DNA from: Novosphingobium sp.
GTDB lineage: Bacteria > Pseudomonadota > Alphaproteobacteria > Sphingomonadales > Sphingomonadaceae
Direction: 5' to 3'
NCBI GenBank assembly: GCA_017745295.1
Contig: JAGHZR010000021.1
Coordinates: forward strand, 45,545 to 109,544
DNA: 64,000 nucleotides
Positions 17,622-26,009 of the stretch are shown in pieces (the stretch's first letter is position 1; every line of letters starts with the position of its first letter). Both the position numbers and the translations under genes were made by a program. The notes below the pieces were generated by a model. The model was given only the letters and a program-made list of their open reading frames with translations, was not told where the DNA came from and did not search any database.

Positions 17622-20168
17622 TTAGAAGCCGAAGCTGATCGAGCCGATGAACGTGCGCGGGGTGCCGATGAAGGCAGTCGGCACGTTGCTGTTCGAAGTG
17701 CCTGCACCGTCGAAGCCGCCGACATAGAGCTTGTCGAACAGGTTGACGACGTTGAGCTGCAGGAAGGTCCTGTCGCTGAGGCCGATGAAGTCCAGCTTCA
17801 CCTTCGCGTCGAGGTCGACGAGGGTGTAGGCCGGGGTCTTCTTGCCGTAGACCTGCGTACCGCTGACCACGATCGGCAGGTTCTGGTCGTTCACGTAACG
17901 CGGACCGGTACGCTTGACCTGCACACCCAGCTCGATGGGACCAACGTGACCTTGGGCGCGGGTGCCCAGGGTGTAGACCGGTGCACCGGCTTCACGCTTG
18001 CCCTTGGTAAGAGCGTAAATCGGATCGCCATTGGGACGCACGCCGGTTTCCACGTCTTCCTTGATCTTCGACTTCAGGTACGAACCAAAGACGTAGAGCG
18101 AGAACTCGGGGATCGGCTGCACGGCCACGCTGCCGTCGATGCCGTACTTGTCCACGCGGCCGAGGTTACGGTAGATCGTGACGTCGAGGTCACGGTCGTA
18201 AGCCGAAGCCAGACGGTTCGTGTAACGGGTGTACCAGCCGGTAACCGACGCCTGGACGATGCCCGAGGTGTAGCGGACGCCAAGGTCGAAGTTGTCGGTG
18301 GTTTCCGGCTTCGGGTTGGCACCGGCCTCGTCACGCGCATACCAGAACGACTGATAGAGGTTGTCCGTGCCGGGGACCTGCAGACCCTTCGAGTAGTTGA
18401 AGAACAGGCTGGCGTTCTCGGTCACATCGAAGACCACACCCGCGGTCGGCAGCACCTTGTTGTAGTTCAGGATGCGCTGCTGCGGCAGCTTGTAGCTGGG
18501 GTTGGCATTCGCATAGACGGCCTGGTCCACGGTGTTCGTGGTGAAGCAATCGACGAAGCCAGATGCGCTGGTGGCGAGGCAGTAGTTCGTCAGGTTACGC
18601 TTGAAGAACGGAGCGCGGATACCGAGGTTCAGGTGAACGCGGTCGTTCATGTAATCACCCGAGTATTCACCCGAGACCTGGTGCAGGATCGCGTAGGACA
18701 GACGGTCGCGCTTCTGCAGGATGTTGCCTGCGGCATCGGCCAGGGCGCTGTTCGAGAACACGTCCGAAGCGAAGCCGTTCGGCTTGAGCAGGCTGGTTTC
18801 GCCGGTCTGGCGATGACGGCCGCGGTCGTACGAATAGGCGACGCGGACGCGGTTGTAGTCGTTGATGTCATAGCGCAGCGACGCGATGACGCCGATACGC
18901 CAGGTTTCGGTGTTGCTCGGAGCGGCGATGCGGACCGTGTCGAGTGTATCGCCGTCGCCATTCAGGTCGACACCGCCGAAGTAGGGCTTGCCGCCGATGT
19001 AGCCGGAGACCTGCTGGGCAGCCGTGATGGCACCACGGGTGGCGTTGGCGCTCTGGGTGTAGAAGCCTTCACGCGCATCGACAGTGCCGCCGCCGTTGGC
19101 CTTGGTATACTGGATGCTCGGATCGACGTTCAGCGTCAGCTTGTCGCTGAGGGTGAAGCGCGAGTTGATGCGGAGGTTACCCGTGTTCGACGGGTTGAAG
19201 CGGTAGTCGTATGCCGAACCGCAGCTCTTGCTGCCGTCTATGTCGGCAACACCGTTTGTGCCTTGCTTGATCTGGCATTCGGGCGTCTTGTAGAAACGCT
19301 CCTTCTTGGTCATCGGGAAGCGGTTGAAGTCCGAATCCGTACCGACCGTGCGCGAAGGATCAAGGCGCAGCGGCGTCGAGGCCGCGAAGTTGTTGCGGTT
19401 GCGGTTCCAGTGACCGGCCACCGAGATGAAGTCGCCGTTGTCGCCGATCGGCTGATAGATCTTGCCGTTGAACTGGGTCTTGTCGATCTTGCCGATGCCG
19501 CCGTAGACCGAGTTGTTGACGGCCTTCGAAGCCGAGAAGAACGCCTTGGTGCCGATCGAGGTGAACTCGCCCGTGTCGATCTCGCCGAACATGCGGAAGA
19601 AGCTGAAGTCACCCGCCGAACCCAGCATGCGGACGCCGAAGTCGTCGTGGGGGTTGCGGGTACGGATGTTGACGGTCGAACCCGAAGCGGCAGCGGTCGG
19701 CGAGTCGACGTCGGTGGTGCCGAGGTTGACGTTGACCTGCTCGATGATTTCCGGGTCGATCTGCTGGTTCGAATAGAGCGCGTAACCGCCGGTGTCGTTC
19801 AGCGGGATACCGTCGACGGTCTGCGAAATGCGCGAATCGTCGAAGCCGCGGATGGTCAGCGTACCGCCCGACGAACCGAAGGCGTCGTTGTTCTGGAAGC
19901 TGACACCCGGCATCAGGTTGATGGTGTCGTTGATCGTCTGACCCGGAACCTGGGTCTGGATGATGTCCTGCGTCAGGACCTGCTTGGCCTTCGAGGTGTT
20001 CGGCAGCTTGATGCCGGCAACGCCGCTCTGCGTCTGGCCGGTAACGACGATCGTGCCTTCTTCGAAGTCGACTGCACCGGTCGACTGCGCGAATGCCGGA
20101 ACGGCCAGGAACGCAGCGCCGACGGCGAGCGAGCTGGTCGCGGTGGAGAGAATGGTCTGAAACTTCAT
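17622..20168 (-). CDS. TonB-dependent outer membrane receptor
   Basis: The 848-residue receptor starts MKFQTILSTATSSLAVGAAF with a signal peptide cut near AVPAFA-QS. AGGGGG lies upstream of the ATG at 20168. A TonB-box-like GTIVVTGQ precedes the plug domain (about 55-170, including GGTLTIRGFDDSRISQTVDG), followed by a long beta-barrel that ends in the aromatic GSISFGF. Codon choice looks more biased than in the neighbours, suggesting high expression. The ligand is not evident. A Pho box upstream suggests phosphate-starvation control, so a phosphorus-containing ligand is one possibility. Confidence 0.95.
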   Translation of the reverse strand: MKFQTILSTATSSLAVGAAFLAVPAFAQSTGAVDFEEGTIVVTGQTQSGVAGIKLPNTSKAKQVLTQDIIQTQVPGQTINDTINLMPGVSFQNNDAFGSSGGTLTIRGFDDSRISQTVDGIPLNDTGGYALYSNQQIDPEIIEQVNVNLGTTDVDSPTAAASGSTVNIRTRNPHDDFGVRMLGSAGDFSFFRMFGEIDTGEFTSIGTKAFFSASKAVNNSVYGGIGKIDKTQFNGKIYQPIGDNGDFISVAGHWNRNRNNFAASTPLRLDPSRTVGTDSDFNRFPMTKKERFYKTPECQIKQGTNGVADIDGSKSCGSAYDYRFNPSNTGNLRINSRFTLSDKLTLNVDPSIQYTKANGGGTVDAREGFYTQSANATRGAITAAQQVSGYIGGKPYFGGVDLNGDGDTLDTVRIAAPSNTETWRIGVIASLRYDINDYNRVRVAYSYDRGRHRQTGETSLLKPNGFASDVFSNSALADAAGNILQKRDRLSYAILHQVSGEYSGDYMNDRVHLNLGIRAPFFKRNLTNYCLATSASGFVDCFTTNTVDQAVYANANPSYKLPQQRILNYNKVLPTAGVVFDVTENASLFFNYSKGLQVPGTDNLYQSFWYARDEAGANPKPETTDNFDLGVRYTSGIVQASVTGWYTRYTNRLASAYDRDLDVTIYRNLGRVDKYGIDGSVAVQPIPEFSLYVFGSYLKSKIKEDVETGVRPNGDPIYALTKGKREAGAPVYTLGTRAQGHVGPIELGVQVKRTGPRYVNDQNLPIVVSGTQVYGKKTPAYTLVDLDAKVKLDFIGLSDRTFLQLNVVNLFDKLYVGGFDGAGTSNSNVPTAFIGTPRTFIGSISFGF

Positions 20169-20515
20169 CTTAGCCCCCTGGAAACCTTCAGAGTGGTTGG
20201 AACCGAATGCGGAAATAGGTTGCCCCGCCGCAGGTTTGCTGCGGCTGCTAAGAGCAGCGCAATATGACAATCCTCTGACACACGGGATTCATTTTCGATC
20301 TTCATCGCGCAATTTTCTGACCCAAATTTCCGCCCACCACGACGTTTGGTCATTTTTTCTGAGATTTCCGCCGTTTAAGCGCCAATATGACAATATCGGG
20401 TGAGGCATAAATGTCACGCGCCGCGACTTCCGGGTCGCAGCCAGGGAGGCACGAGAAGGATGTGATGTTACGTCATAGCTTGCTGTTAAGGTCCGGCGCA
20501 TGCGATGAATTTGCC
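20169..20515. other. Divergent control region of the TonB receptor and the CDF transporter
   Basis: The interval is 347 bp and holds no convincing gene. It contains a Pho box at 20264-20281, two copies of AATATGACAAT (20261-20271 and 20389-20399), and A+T-rich stretches near 20320-20365. Two in-frame ATGs for the CDF gene (20411 and 20465) have plausible Shine-Dalgarno sequences. Confidence 0.6.
20264..20281 (-). promoter_or_regulatory. Putative Pho box upstream of the TonB receptor
   Basis: Read on the minus strand this is GTGTCAG-AGGA-TTGTCAT. It matches the PhoB consensus (two CTGTCAT units spaced by 4 bp) at 5/7 and 6/7 positions with exact spacing and in the direction of the receptor gene. 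It ends about 95 bp before the start codon, a normal distance. Confidence 0.6.
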
Positions 20516-21508
20516 ATGGGCGTCGCACACCAGCATCATCACGACCACTCCGATCACGGACATGGCAAGGGTCATTCTCACGGGCACGGGCATGGCCACT
20601 CCCATGGCCATCATCACCATGGTCCGCCCCCTTCCGGGGATGTCGGCAAGGCCTTCGCAATTGCGGTAGGACTGAATGTCGTCTTCGTCGTCGCCGAAGC
20701 CGCCGCCGGGTTCTTCAGCGGCTCGATGGCGCTGCTCGCCGACGCGGGGCACAATCTCTCGGACGTTCTTTCGCTGTTGCTCGCCTGGGCCGCACGCGTG
20801 CTCGCCGCGCGGCCGCCCTCGGAGCGCTTCACTTACGGCCTGAAGAGTTCCTCCATTCTCGCAGCAATAGCCAATGCCGCATTGCTCTGGGTCGCCATCG
20901 GCGCGATCCTCGTCGAGACGGTCCGCCGTTTCGCGGAGCCAGCGCCGGTCATGGGCACGACGATGATCGCCGTCGCCGCGCTCGGCATCGCGGTGAACGC
21001 GCTGTCGGCCCTGCTCTTCGCCAAAGGCAGCAAGTCCGACCTCAACTTGCGCGCCGCATTCGTCCACCTGATGGCGGACGCAGCGGTCTCGGCGGGCGTG
21101 GTGATCGCCGGTATCGTCATTCTGTTCACCGGCTGGCAGATCGTCGACCCGATCGCTTCGCTGGTCATCACTGCCGTCATCGCCTGGTCGAGTTGGGGGC
21201 TGCTGCGCGAGTCGCTGACGATGGGGATGATGGCGGTGCCGGAGAGCATCGACATCGCCGCCGTGCGCGCCTTCCTCGAAGGCCGCCCCGGCGTCACCCG
21301 CGTCCACGACCTCCACGTCTGGCCGATGAGCACGACCGAGACGGCGCTGACCGTGCACCTCGTCATGCCCGGCACCGATCGCGGCGACGGCTTCCTGCAC
21401 GAACTGGCCCACGATCTGGAGCATCGGTTCGGCATCGGCCATCCCACCGTCCAGATCGAAACCGACACCGAGTCGCCCTGTGCGCTCGAGAGCGAAGCGG
21501 TCGTCTAG
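20516..21508 (+). CDS. Cation diffusion facilitator (CzcD/ZitB-type) with His-rich N-terminus
   Basis: This is a predicted proton-coupled exporter of Zn2+ or a similar divalent metal. The N-terminus is a metal-binding histidine cluster (HQHHHDHSDHGHGKGHSHGH), followed by six membrane segments with the transport-site motifs SMALLADAGHNLSDV and FVHLMADAAVSAG, and a cytosolic domain (VTRVHDLHVWPMSTTETALT). I use ATG 20516, which begins directly at the His cluster and gives 330 residues. ATG 20465 or 20411 have better ribosome sites and would add 17 or 35 residues. Confidence 0.93.
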   Translation: MGVAHQHHHDHSDHGHGKGHSHGHGHGHSHGHHHHGPPPSGDVGKAFAIAVGLNVVFVVAEAAAGFFSGSMALLADAGHNLSDVLSLLLAWAARVLAARPPSERFTYGLKSSSILAAIANAALLWVAIGAILVETVRRFAEPAPVMGTTMIAVAALGIAVNALSALLFAKGSKSDLNLRAAFVHLMADAAVSAGVVIAGIVILFTGWQIVDPIASLVITAVIAWSSWGLLRESLTMGMMAVPESIDIAAVRAFLEGRPGVTRVHDLHVWPMSTTETALTVHLVMPGTDRGDGFLHELAHDLEHRFGIGHPTVQIETDTESPCALESEAVV

Positions 21509-21510
21509 AT

Positions 21511-21568
21511 CGCCAATCCGGAGCGGCACGGAATCGCTCTGGATTGCTTCGCTACGCTTGCCATGACG
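21511..21568. repeat. Palindromic intergenic repeat, family A, degenerate copy 2
   Basis: The arms CCAATCCGGAG and CTCTGGATTGCTTCGCTACG match family A at 11181 and 50109, but the left outer arm is missing. It sits directly behind the CDF stop codon. Confidence 0.65.
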
Positions 21569-21578
21569 CGGCAAAATG

Positions 21579-21614
21579 AAAAGGCCCGCCCGGACGAACC
21601 GGACGGGCCTTTTT
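21579..21614. terminator. Bidirectional terminator between the CDF and clpX genes
   Basis: The stem GGCCCGCCCGG/CCGGACGGGCC has one mismatch and is flanked by AAAA on the left and TTTTT on the right. It can serve both convergent genes. Confidence 0.85.
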
Positions 21615-21650
21615 CATGATCCGACCCCGAAAGGCCGGAATTCGGATGCC

Positions 21651-22913
21651 TCAGGCGGCAGCTTCCGCCTTGTCGCCCTTGAGGACGCGGACGGGTTCCT
21701 TGCGGCCTTCAACCACTTCCTTGTCGACCACGACTTCGGCGATATCGCCTTCGGTCGGCAGGTCGAACATGGTGTCGAGCAGCAGGCCTTCCACGATCGA
21801 GCGCAGGCCGCGCGCGCCGGTCTTGCGGTCGATGGCCTTCTGGGCGATCGCCTCAAGCGCTTCGTCCGTGAAGGTCAGTTCGACGTCTTCGAGGTCGAAC
21901 AGCTTCGCGTACTGCTTGATCAGCGCGTTCTTCGGCTCGCGCAGGATCTTGACCAGCGCCTCGATGTCGAGGTCGTTGAGGGTCGCGATCACCGGCAGAC
22001 GGCCGACGAATTCGGGGATCAGGCCGAACTTGAGCAGATCTTCCGGCTCCGCCTTCTGGAGCAGTTCGCCCACGCGGCGCTTGTCCGGATCGGCGACATG
22101 CGCGCCGAAGCCGATCGAGCGCTTCTGGAGGCGGTCGGCAATGATCTTTTCAAGGCCCGCAAAGGCGCCGCCGCAGATGAACAGGATGTTGGTCGTGTCC
22201 ACCTGCAGGAATTCCTGCTGCGGGTGCTTGCGGCCGCCCTGCGGCGGGACCGAGGCGGTGGTGCCTTCCATCAGCTTCAGCAGCGCCTGCTGCACGCCCT
22301 CGCCCGAAACGTCGCGCGTAATCGACGGATTCTCGGCCTTGCGGCTGATCTTGTCGATCTCGTCGATGTAGACGATGCCGTGCTGCGCCTTCTCGACGTT
22401 GTAGTCGGAAGCCTGGAGCAGCTTGAGGATGATGTTCTCCACGTCCTCGCCCACGTAACCGGCTTCGGTCAGCGTGGTGGCGTCGGCCATGGTGAAGGGC
22501 ACGTCGAAGGTCTTGGCGAGCGTCTGCGCGAGCAGCGTCTTGCCCGAACCCGTGGGACCGACGAGCAGGATGTTCGACTTGGACAGTTCCACGTCGCCCT
22601 GCTTGCCGCTGTGCTTCAGCCGCTTGTAGTGGTTGTGGACAGCCACCGACAGCACGCGCTTGGCGCGTTCCTGCCCGATCACGTAGTCGTTAAGCGTCTC
22701 GCAGATTTCGCGGGGAGACGGCACGCCGCCGTCCTTCTTGCCCGCGATCCCGGCCTTGGTCTCTTCGCGAATGATGTCGTTGCAAAGCTCGACGCATTCG
22801 TCGCAGATGAAGACCGTGGGTCCCGCGATCAGCTTGCGCACTTCGTGCTGCGACTTGCCGCAGAAGCTGCAGTAAAGGGTGCTTTTCGCGTCAGATCCGC
22901 TCAATTTCGTCAT
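21651..22913 (-). CDS. clpX: ATP-dependent Clp protease ATP-binding subunit ClpX
   Basis: This AAA+ unfoldase feeds ClpP. The N-terminal C4 zinc finger (C15, C18, C37, C40), Walker A GPTGSGKT (119-126), the pore loop GYVGEDVE, Walker B VYIDEIDK and the IGF loop region (KRSIGFGAHV) are all present. Its 420 residues are normal. It lies downstream of clpP on the same strand, separated by a 166-bp interval with strong dyads. Confidence 0.98.
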   Translation of the reverse strand: MTKLSGSDAKSTLYCSFCGKSQHEVRKLIAGPTVFICDECVELCNDIIREETKAGIAGKKDGGVPSPREICETLNDYVIGQERAKRVLSVAVHNHYKRLKHSGKQGDVELSKSNILLVGPTGSGKTLLAQTLAKTFDVPFTMADATTLTEAGYVGEDVENIILKLLQASDYNVEKAQHGIVYIDEIDKISRKAENPSITRDVSGEGVQQALLKLMEGTTASVPPQGGRKHPQQEFLQVDTTNILFICGGAFAGLEKIIADRLQKRSIGFGAHVADPDKRRVGELLQKAEPEDLLKFGLIPEFVGRLPVIATLNDLDIEALVKILREPKNALIKQYAKLFDLEDVELTFTDEALEAIAQKAIDRKTGARGLRSIVEGLLLDTMFDLPTEGDIAEVVVDKEVVEGRKEPVRVLKGDKAEAAA

Positions 22914-22975
22914 TTTCCGTCTTTAGGCCATTTCCTGGCGACTCATCAAGTCTACCTTGGAGGAGGCCGGTTTTG

Positions 22976-23066
22976 CAATCCTGAGACCGATATGGGTATC
23001 CCCATAACCGTTGCAAAGGTCATAACCCCTGCAAGGATTGAGGCCGGAACTCCGTAAAATTCCGGC
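22976..23066 (-). promoter_or_regulatory. Structured clpP-clpX intergenic region
   Basis: Three nested or adjacent dyads occur: GGCCGGAA/TTCCGGCC (23042-23067), CAATCCT (22976-22982) pairing with AGGATTG (23034-23040), and TATGGG-TATC-CCCATA (22991-23006) inside the second. On the minus strand this could be a structured clpX leader, an attenuator, or a clpP 3' end. No T tract follows the first hairpin, so it is not a clear terminator. Confidence 0.35.
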
Positions 23067-23079
23067 CTTGCGGTCGTGC

Positions 23080-23748
23080 TCAGGCTTCGGTGGGCTTGTC
23101 GCCGTCGGGGCGGGTCTCGAAGACCTTGTCGACGAGGCCGAACGCCAGCGCTTCCTCGGCTTCGAGGAAGGTGTCGCGGTCCATCGCCTTCTCGATCTCG
23201 TCGAGCGACTTGCCGGTGTACTTCACGTATAGGTCGTTGAGACGCTTGCGCATCCGCAGGATCTCGCGCGCCTGGATCTCGATGTCCGAGGCCATGCCCT
23301 GGGCGCCGCCCGAGGGCTGGTGGACCATGATGCGGGCGTTCGGAAGGGCGATGCGCATGCCCGGCTCACCGGCGGCGAGCAGGAAGCTGCCCATCGAGGC
23401 GGCCTGGCCGATGCACACGGTCGAGACGCGCGGCTTGATGTACTGCATGGTGTCGTGGATGGCCATGCCGGCCGTCACCACGCCGCCCGGCGAGTTGATG
23501 TACATCGAGATGTCCTTCGAGGGATTTTCCGACTCGAGGAACAGGAGCTGCGCGACGATCAGCGAGGCCATGTGATCCTCGACCTGGCCGGTCACGAAGA
23601 CGATGCGCTCGCGCAGGAGGCGCGAATAGATGTCGAAGCTGCGCTCACCGCGGCTGGTCTGCTCGACGACCATCGGCACCAGCGCGCCGGTCACGGGATC
23701 GGTAGTGAACTTTCCTTGGGCGCCCGAAGCGCCAAACAGGTCGAGCAT
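23080..23748 (-). CDS. clpP: ATP-dependent Clp protease proteolytic subunit ClpP
   Basis: This is the serine protease core of ClpXP. The catalytic triad is S119 (GQAASMGSFLLA), H143 (RIMVHQPSGG) and D192 (MDRDTFL). The N-terminal extension of about 25 residues is longer than in E. coli ClpP and is presumably trimmed. Length is 222 residues. It follows tig on the same strand in the common tig-clpP-clpX order. Confidence 0.98.
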   Translation of the reverse strand: MLDLFGASGAQGKFTTDPVTGALVPMVVEQTSRGERSFDIYSRLLRERIVFVTGQVEDHMASLIVAQLLFLESENPSKDISMYINSPGGVVTAGMAIHDTMQYIKPRVSTVCIGQAASMGSFLLAAGEPGMRIALPNARIMVHQPSGGAQGMASDIEIQAREILRMRKRLNDLYVKYTGKSLDEIEKAMDRDTFLEAEEALAFGLVDKVFETRPDGDKPTEA

Positions 23749-23862
23749 GGGAGTCCTCTTCTGGTTTGGACCGCCTATGTCGCGTGCCCGTGGCCGATGT
23801 TCAAGGGCTTTAACGATCTAACGCGGATGGACTTGGGATAACCTCGCTCCATCGTCGATACG

Positions 23863-23895
23863 AAAACGGCCCGGCGCATCTGCACCGGGCCGTTT
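23863..23895 (-). terminator. Intrinsic terminator of tig
   Basis: The stem AAACGGCCCGG/CCGGGCCGTTT has an 11-nt loop and ends in GTTTTC on the minus strand. It lies just after the tig stop. Confidence 0.75.
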
Positions 23896-23921
23896 CGCGA
23901 CGATCTGTCAGCTGAAGGAGA

Positions 23922-25481
23922 TCAGTCCTTCTTGGCGGCAGCCTTCTTGGCCGGAGCCTTCTTGGCGGGCTTGGCTTCCGCCTCGCCTTCCGCAGCGGCT
24001 TCGTCCTTCTTGGCAGCGGCCTTCTTGGCGGGCGCCTTCTTCGGCTTTTCCTCGGCGGCAGCTTCCTCAGCCGGAGCCTCGGCTTCGTCCTTCTTGGCGG
24101 CGGCCTTCTTCGCCGGAGCCTTCTTCGCAGGCTTCTTGGCTTCGACCTTCTCGCCGTCGGTGTCGGCTTCGATGGCGGCCTGCAACTCGTCGCGGGTCAC
24201 TTCACGCTCGGTGACTTCGGCCTTCTCGATCAGGAAATCGACGACCTTGTCCTCGTAGAGCGGCGCGCGCAGCTGGGCAGCCATCATCGGATCCTGCTGG
24301 ACATATTCGAAGAAGCGCTGGCGGTCTTCCGGACGGTACTGCTGAGCGGCCTGCGAGACCAGCATCTGCATTTCCTGCGCGGTGACTTCGACGCCGTTCG
24401 ACTGGCCGATTTCCGACAGCAGCAGGCCCAGACGCACGCGGCGCTCGGCGATCTTGCGGTAGTCGTCCTTCTCAGCTTCGATCTCGGCGAGAGCGGCGGC
24501 CGGGTCTTCCTCGTGGCTGGCTTCGTGGGTCAGCTGCTGCCAGATCTGCGCGAATTCGGCTTCCACCATGGTCGGCGGCACGTCGAAGTCATGGCCGGCG
24601 GCAAGCTGGTCGAGCAGCTGGCGCTTCATGGCGGTGCGGGTCAGGCCGGCAGTTTCCTGCTCCAGCTGGCCCTTCAGGAGACCCTGAAGCTGCTCAAGGC
24701 TCTCAAGGCCGAGTTCCTTGGCGAAGTCGTCGTCGATCTGCGATTCGGCAGGCGCCTTCACTTCGTGGGCGACGATGTCGAAGGTGGTTTCCTTGCCGGC
24801 GAGGTTCGCGGCCTGGTAATCTTCGGGGAAAGTCACGGAGATGACGCGCTCGTCACCGGCCTTGATGCCGACGAGCTGCTCTTCGAAACCGGGGATGAAG
24901 CGGTTCGAACCGATCACCAGCGGGGCCTTCTCGGCCTTGCCGCCGTCGAACTCGACGCCGTCGAGCTTGCCGGTGAAGTCGATGATGACCTGGTCGCCGT
25001 CGGCGGCGGCGCCGTCCTTGGCTTCGAAGCGCTGCTGCTGCGAAGCGATGCGCTCCACGGCTTCGGTCACGGCGTCTTCGGCCACGGGCACGACCAGCTT
25101 TTCGAGCTTGAGACCATCAAGCGAGGGCGCGGCGATCGTCGGCAGCACTTCGAGGCTGACGGTCAGTTCGGCATCCTTGCCCTGCTCGTAACCTTCGCCG
25201 AGGGCGACGTCGGGGTTCATCGCGGGGCGCAGGGCGTGGTCGGCGACCAGCTTGTCCATGGCTTCGCGGATCGTGGCGTTCAGCGCGTCCTGGTGGATCG
25301 CTTCGCCGTGCATCTTCTTGACGAGGTTGGCCGGAACCTTGCCGGCGCGGAAGCCGGGCATCTTCACCTGCGGGGCGATCTTCTTGATCTCGCCTTCGAC
25401 GCGGGCCGTGATGGTCGTGGCGGGGATGGTCACCGTGTAGGCGCGCTTCAGGCCTTCGTTGGTGGTTTCGACGATCTGCAT
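23922..25481 (-). CDS. tig: Trigger factor with a Lys/Ala/Pro-rich C-terminal tail
   Basis: This ribosome-bound chaperone and prolyl isomerase guides nascent chains. The start MQIVETTNEGLKRAYTVTIP at 25481 is typical. The ribosome-binding signature is the GFRAGKVPANLVKKMHG block; the PPIase domain spans about residues 160-245 (GDQVIIDFTGKLDGVEFDGG); the C-terminal chaperone domain follows. The family normally ends near residue 440. Here about 80 further residues carry three copies of KKAPAKKAAAKKD separated by acidic spacers, like a histone H1 tail. The total is 519 residues. Confidence 0.96.
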   Translation of the reverse strand: MQIVETTNEGLKRAYTVTIPATTITARVEGEIKKIAPQVKMPGFRAGKVPANLVKKMHGEAIHQDALNATIREAMDKLVADHALRPAMNPDVALGEGYEQGKDAELTVSLEVLPTIAAPSLDGLKLEKLVVPVAEDAVTEAVERIASQQQRFEAKDGAAADGDQVIIDFTGKLDGVEFDGGKAEKAPLVIGSNRFIPGFEEQLVGIKAGDERVISVTFPEDYQAANLAGKETTFDIVAHEVKAPAESQIDDDFAKELGLESLEQLQGLLKGQLEQETAGLTRTAMKRQLLDQLAAGHDFDVPPTMVEAEFAQIWQQLTHEASHEEDPAAALAEIEAEKDDYRKIAERRVRLGLLLSEIGQSNGVEVTAQEMQMLVSQAAQQYRPEDRQRFFEYVQQDPMMAAQLRAPLYEDKVVDFLIEKAEVTEREVTRDELQAAIEADTDGEKVEAKKPAKKAPAKKAAAKKDEAEAPAEEAAAEEKPKKAPAKKAAAKKDEAAAEGEAEAKPAKKAPAKKAAAKKD

Positions 25482-25559
25482 TTCAAATGCCTTCCTGTGC
25501 AATTCAACGGGCCTTACGGGGCCAATTCTCGCGACCTCATCTCCCCCAGGGCGGCGTAA

Positions 25560-25643
25560 TGGTGCGGGCGAAGGGACTCGAACCCCCACATCTTTCGATA
25601 CTGGTACCTAAAACCAGCGCGTCTACCATTCCGCCACGCCCGC
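25560..25643 (-). tRNA. tRNA-Leu (anticodon UAG)
   Basis: The 84-nt gene has 7-bp acceptor stem GCGGGCG/CGCCCGC, anticodon stem CTGGT/ACCAG with loop TTTAGGT (anticodon TAG), a long class II variable arm, GTTCGAGTC in the T arm, and an encoded CCA. It lies upstream of tig on the same strand. Confidence 0.95.
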
Positions 25644-25820
25644 AAAGATCGAAGCCTGAAACTCAAGGGACGTGCCCTTATAAGGCCACGCGGAAAAGGG
25701 CAAGCGCCGCGAGTCGCGCGTGTGCAAGTCGCGGGCACTTCCTCTTTCCGCTCCCGGCAACTTGTCCTGTGCTTTCGGGTTTATACCCAGACCCCCACCG
25801 CAAACACGAGAGAGGCGATC

Positions 25821-25982
25821 ATGGCCACCCAGCCTGCCGACAATCCGGGCGACACCCCGCCCGAGACCCCGATCCTTCCCACCGATCCCGACCAGCCGAC
25901 CGCGCCGACGGAAATTCCCGAAACCGGCCCCGACTTCGACCGGCCCGAGACCGGACCGGTCGAAATGCCGCCTCCGGACTGA
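25821..25982 (+). CDS. Small proline/acid-rich hypothetical protein
   Basis: This predicted 53-residue protein (MATQPADNPGDTPPETPILP...) is rich in Pro, Asp, Glu and Thr, with no hydrophobic core, membrane segment or recognisable domain. GAGAGG lies 6-11 nt upstream of the ATG, which supports translation. It is probably disordered. It stands between tRNA-Leu and the convergent sppA gene. I do not recognise a family. Confidence 0.5.
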   Translation: MATQPADNPGDTPPETPILPTDPDQPTAPTEIPETGPDFDRPETGPVEMPPPD

Positions 25983-26009
25983 GTTCAGGCTTACTGAGTT
26001 TCGGCAGGG

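Noticed and set aside
17946..20267. A 773-codon plus-strand frame opposite the TonB receptor
   Set aside because: The minus strand encodes a complete receptor with signal peptide and terminal aromatic residue; the opposite frame has no recognisable motif.
20389..20399. The second AATATGACAAT as another Pho box
   Set aside because: Only one TTGTCAT half-site is present; the position 11 bp away does not match.
23930..24140. DNA-level repeats in the tig 3' end as a possible CRISPR or satellite
   Set aside because: The repeats are in frame, encode a regular Lys/Ala peptide and lack unique spacers of constant length.
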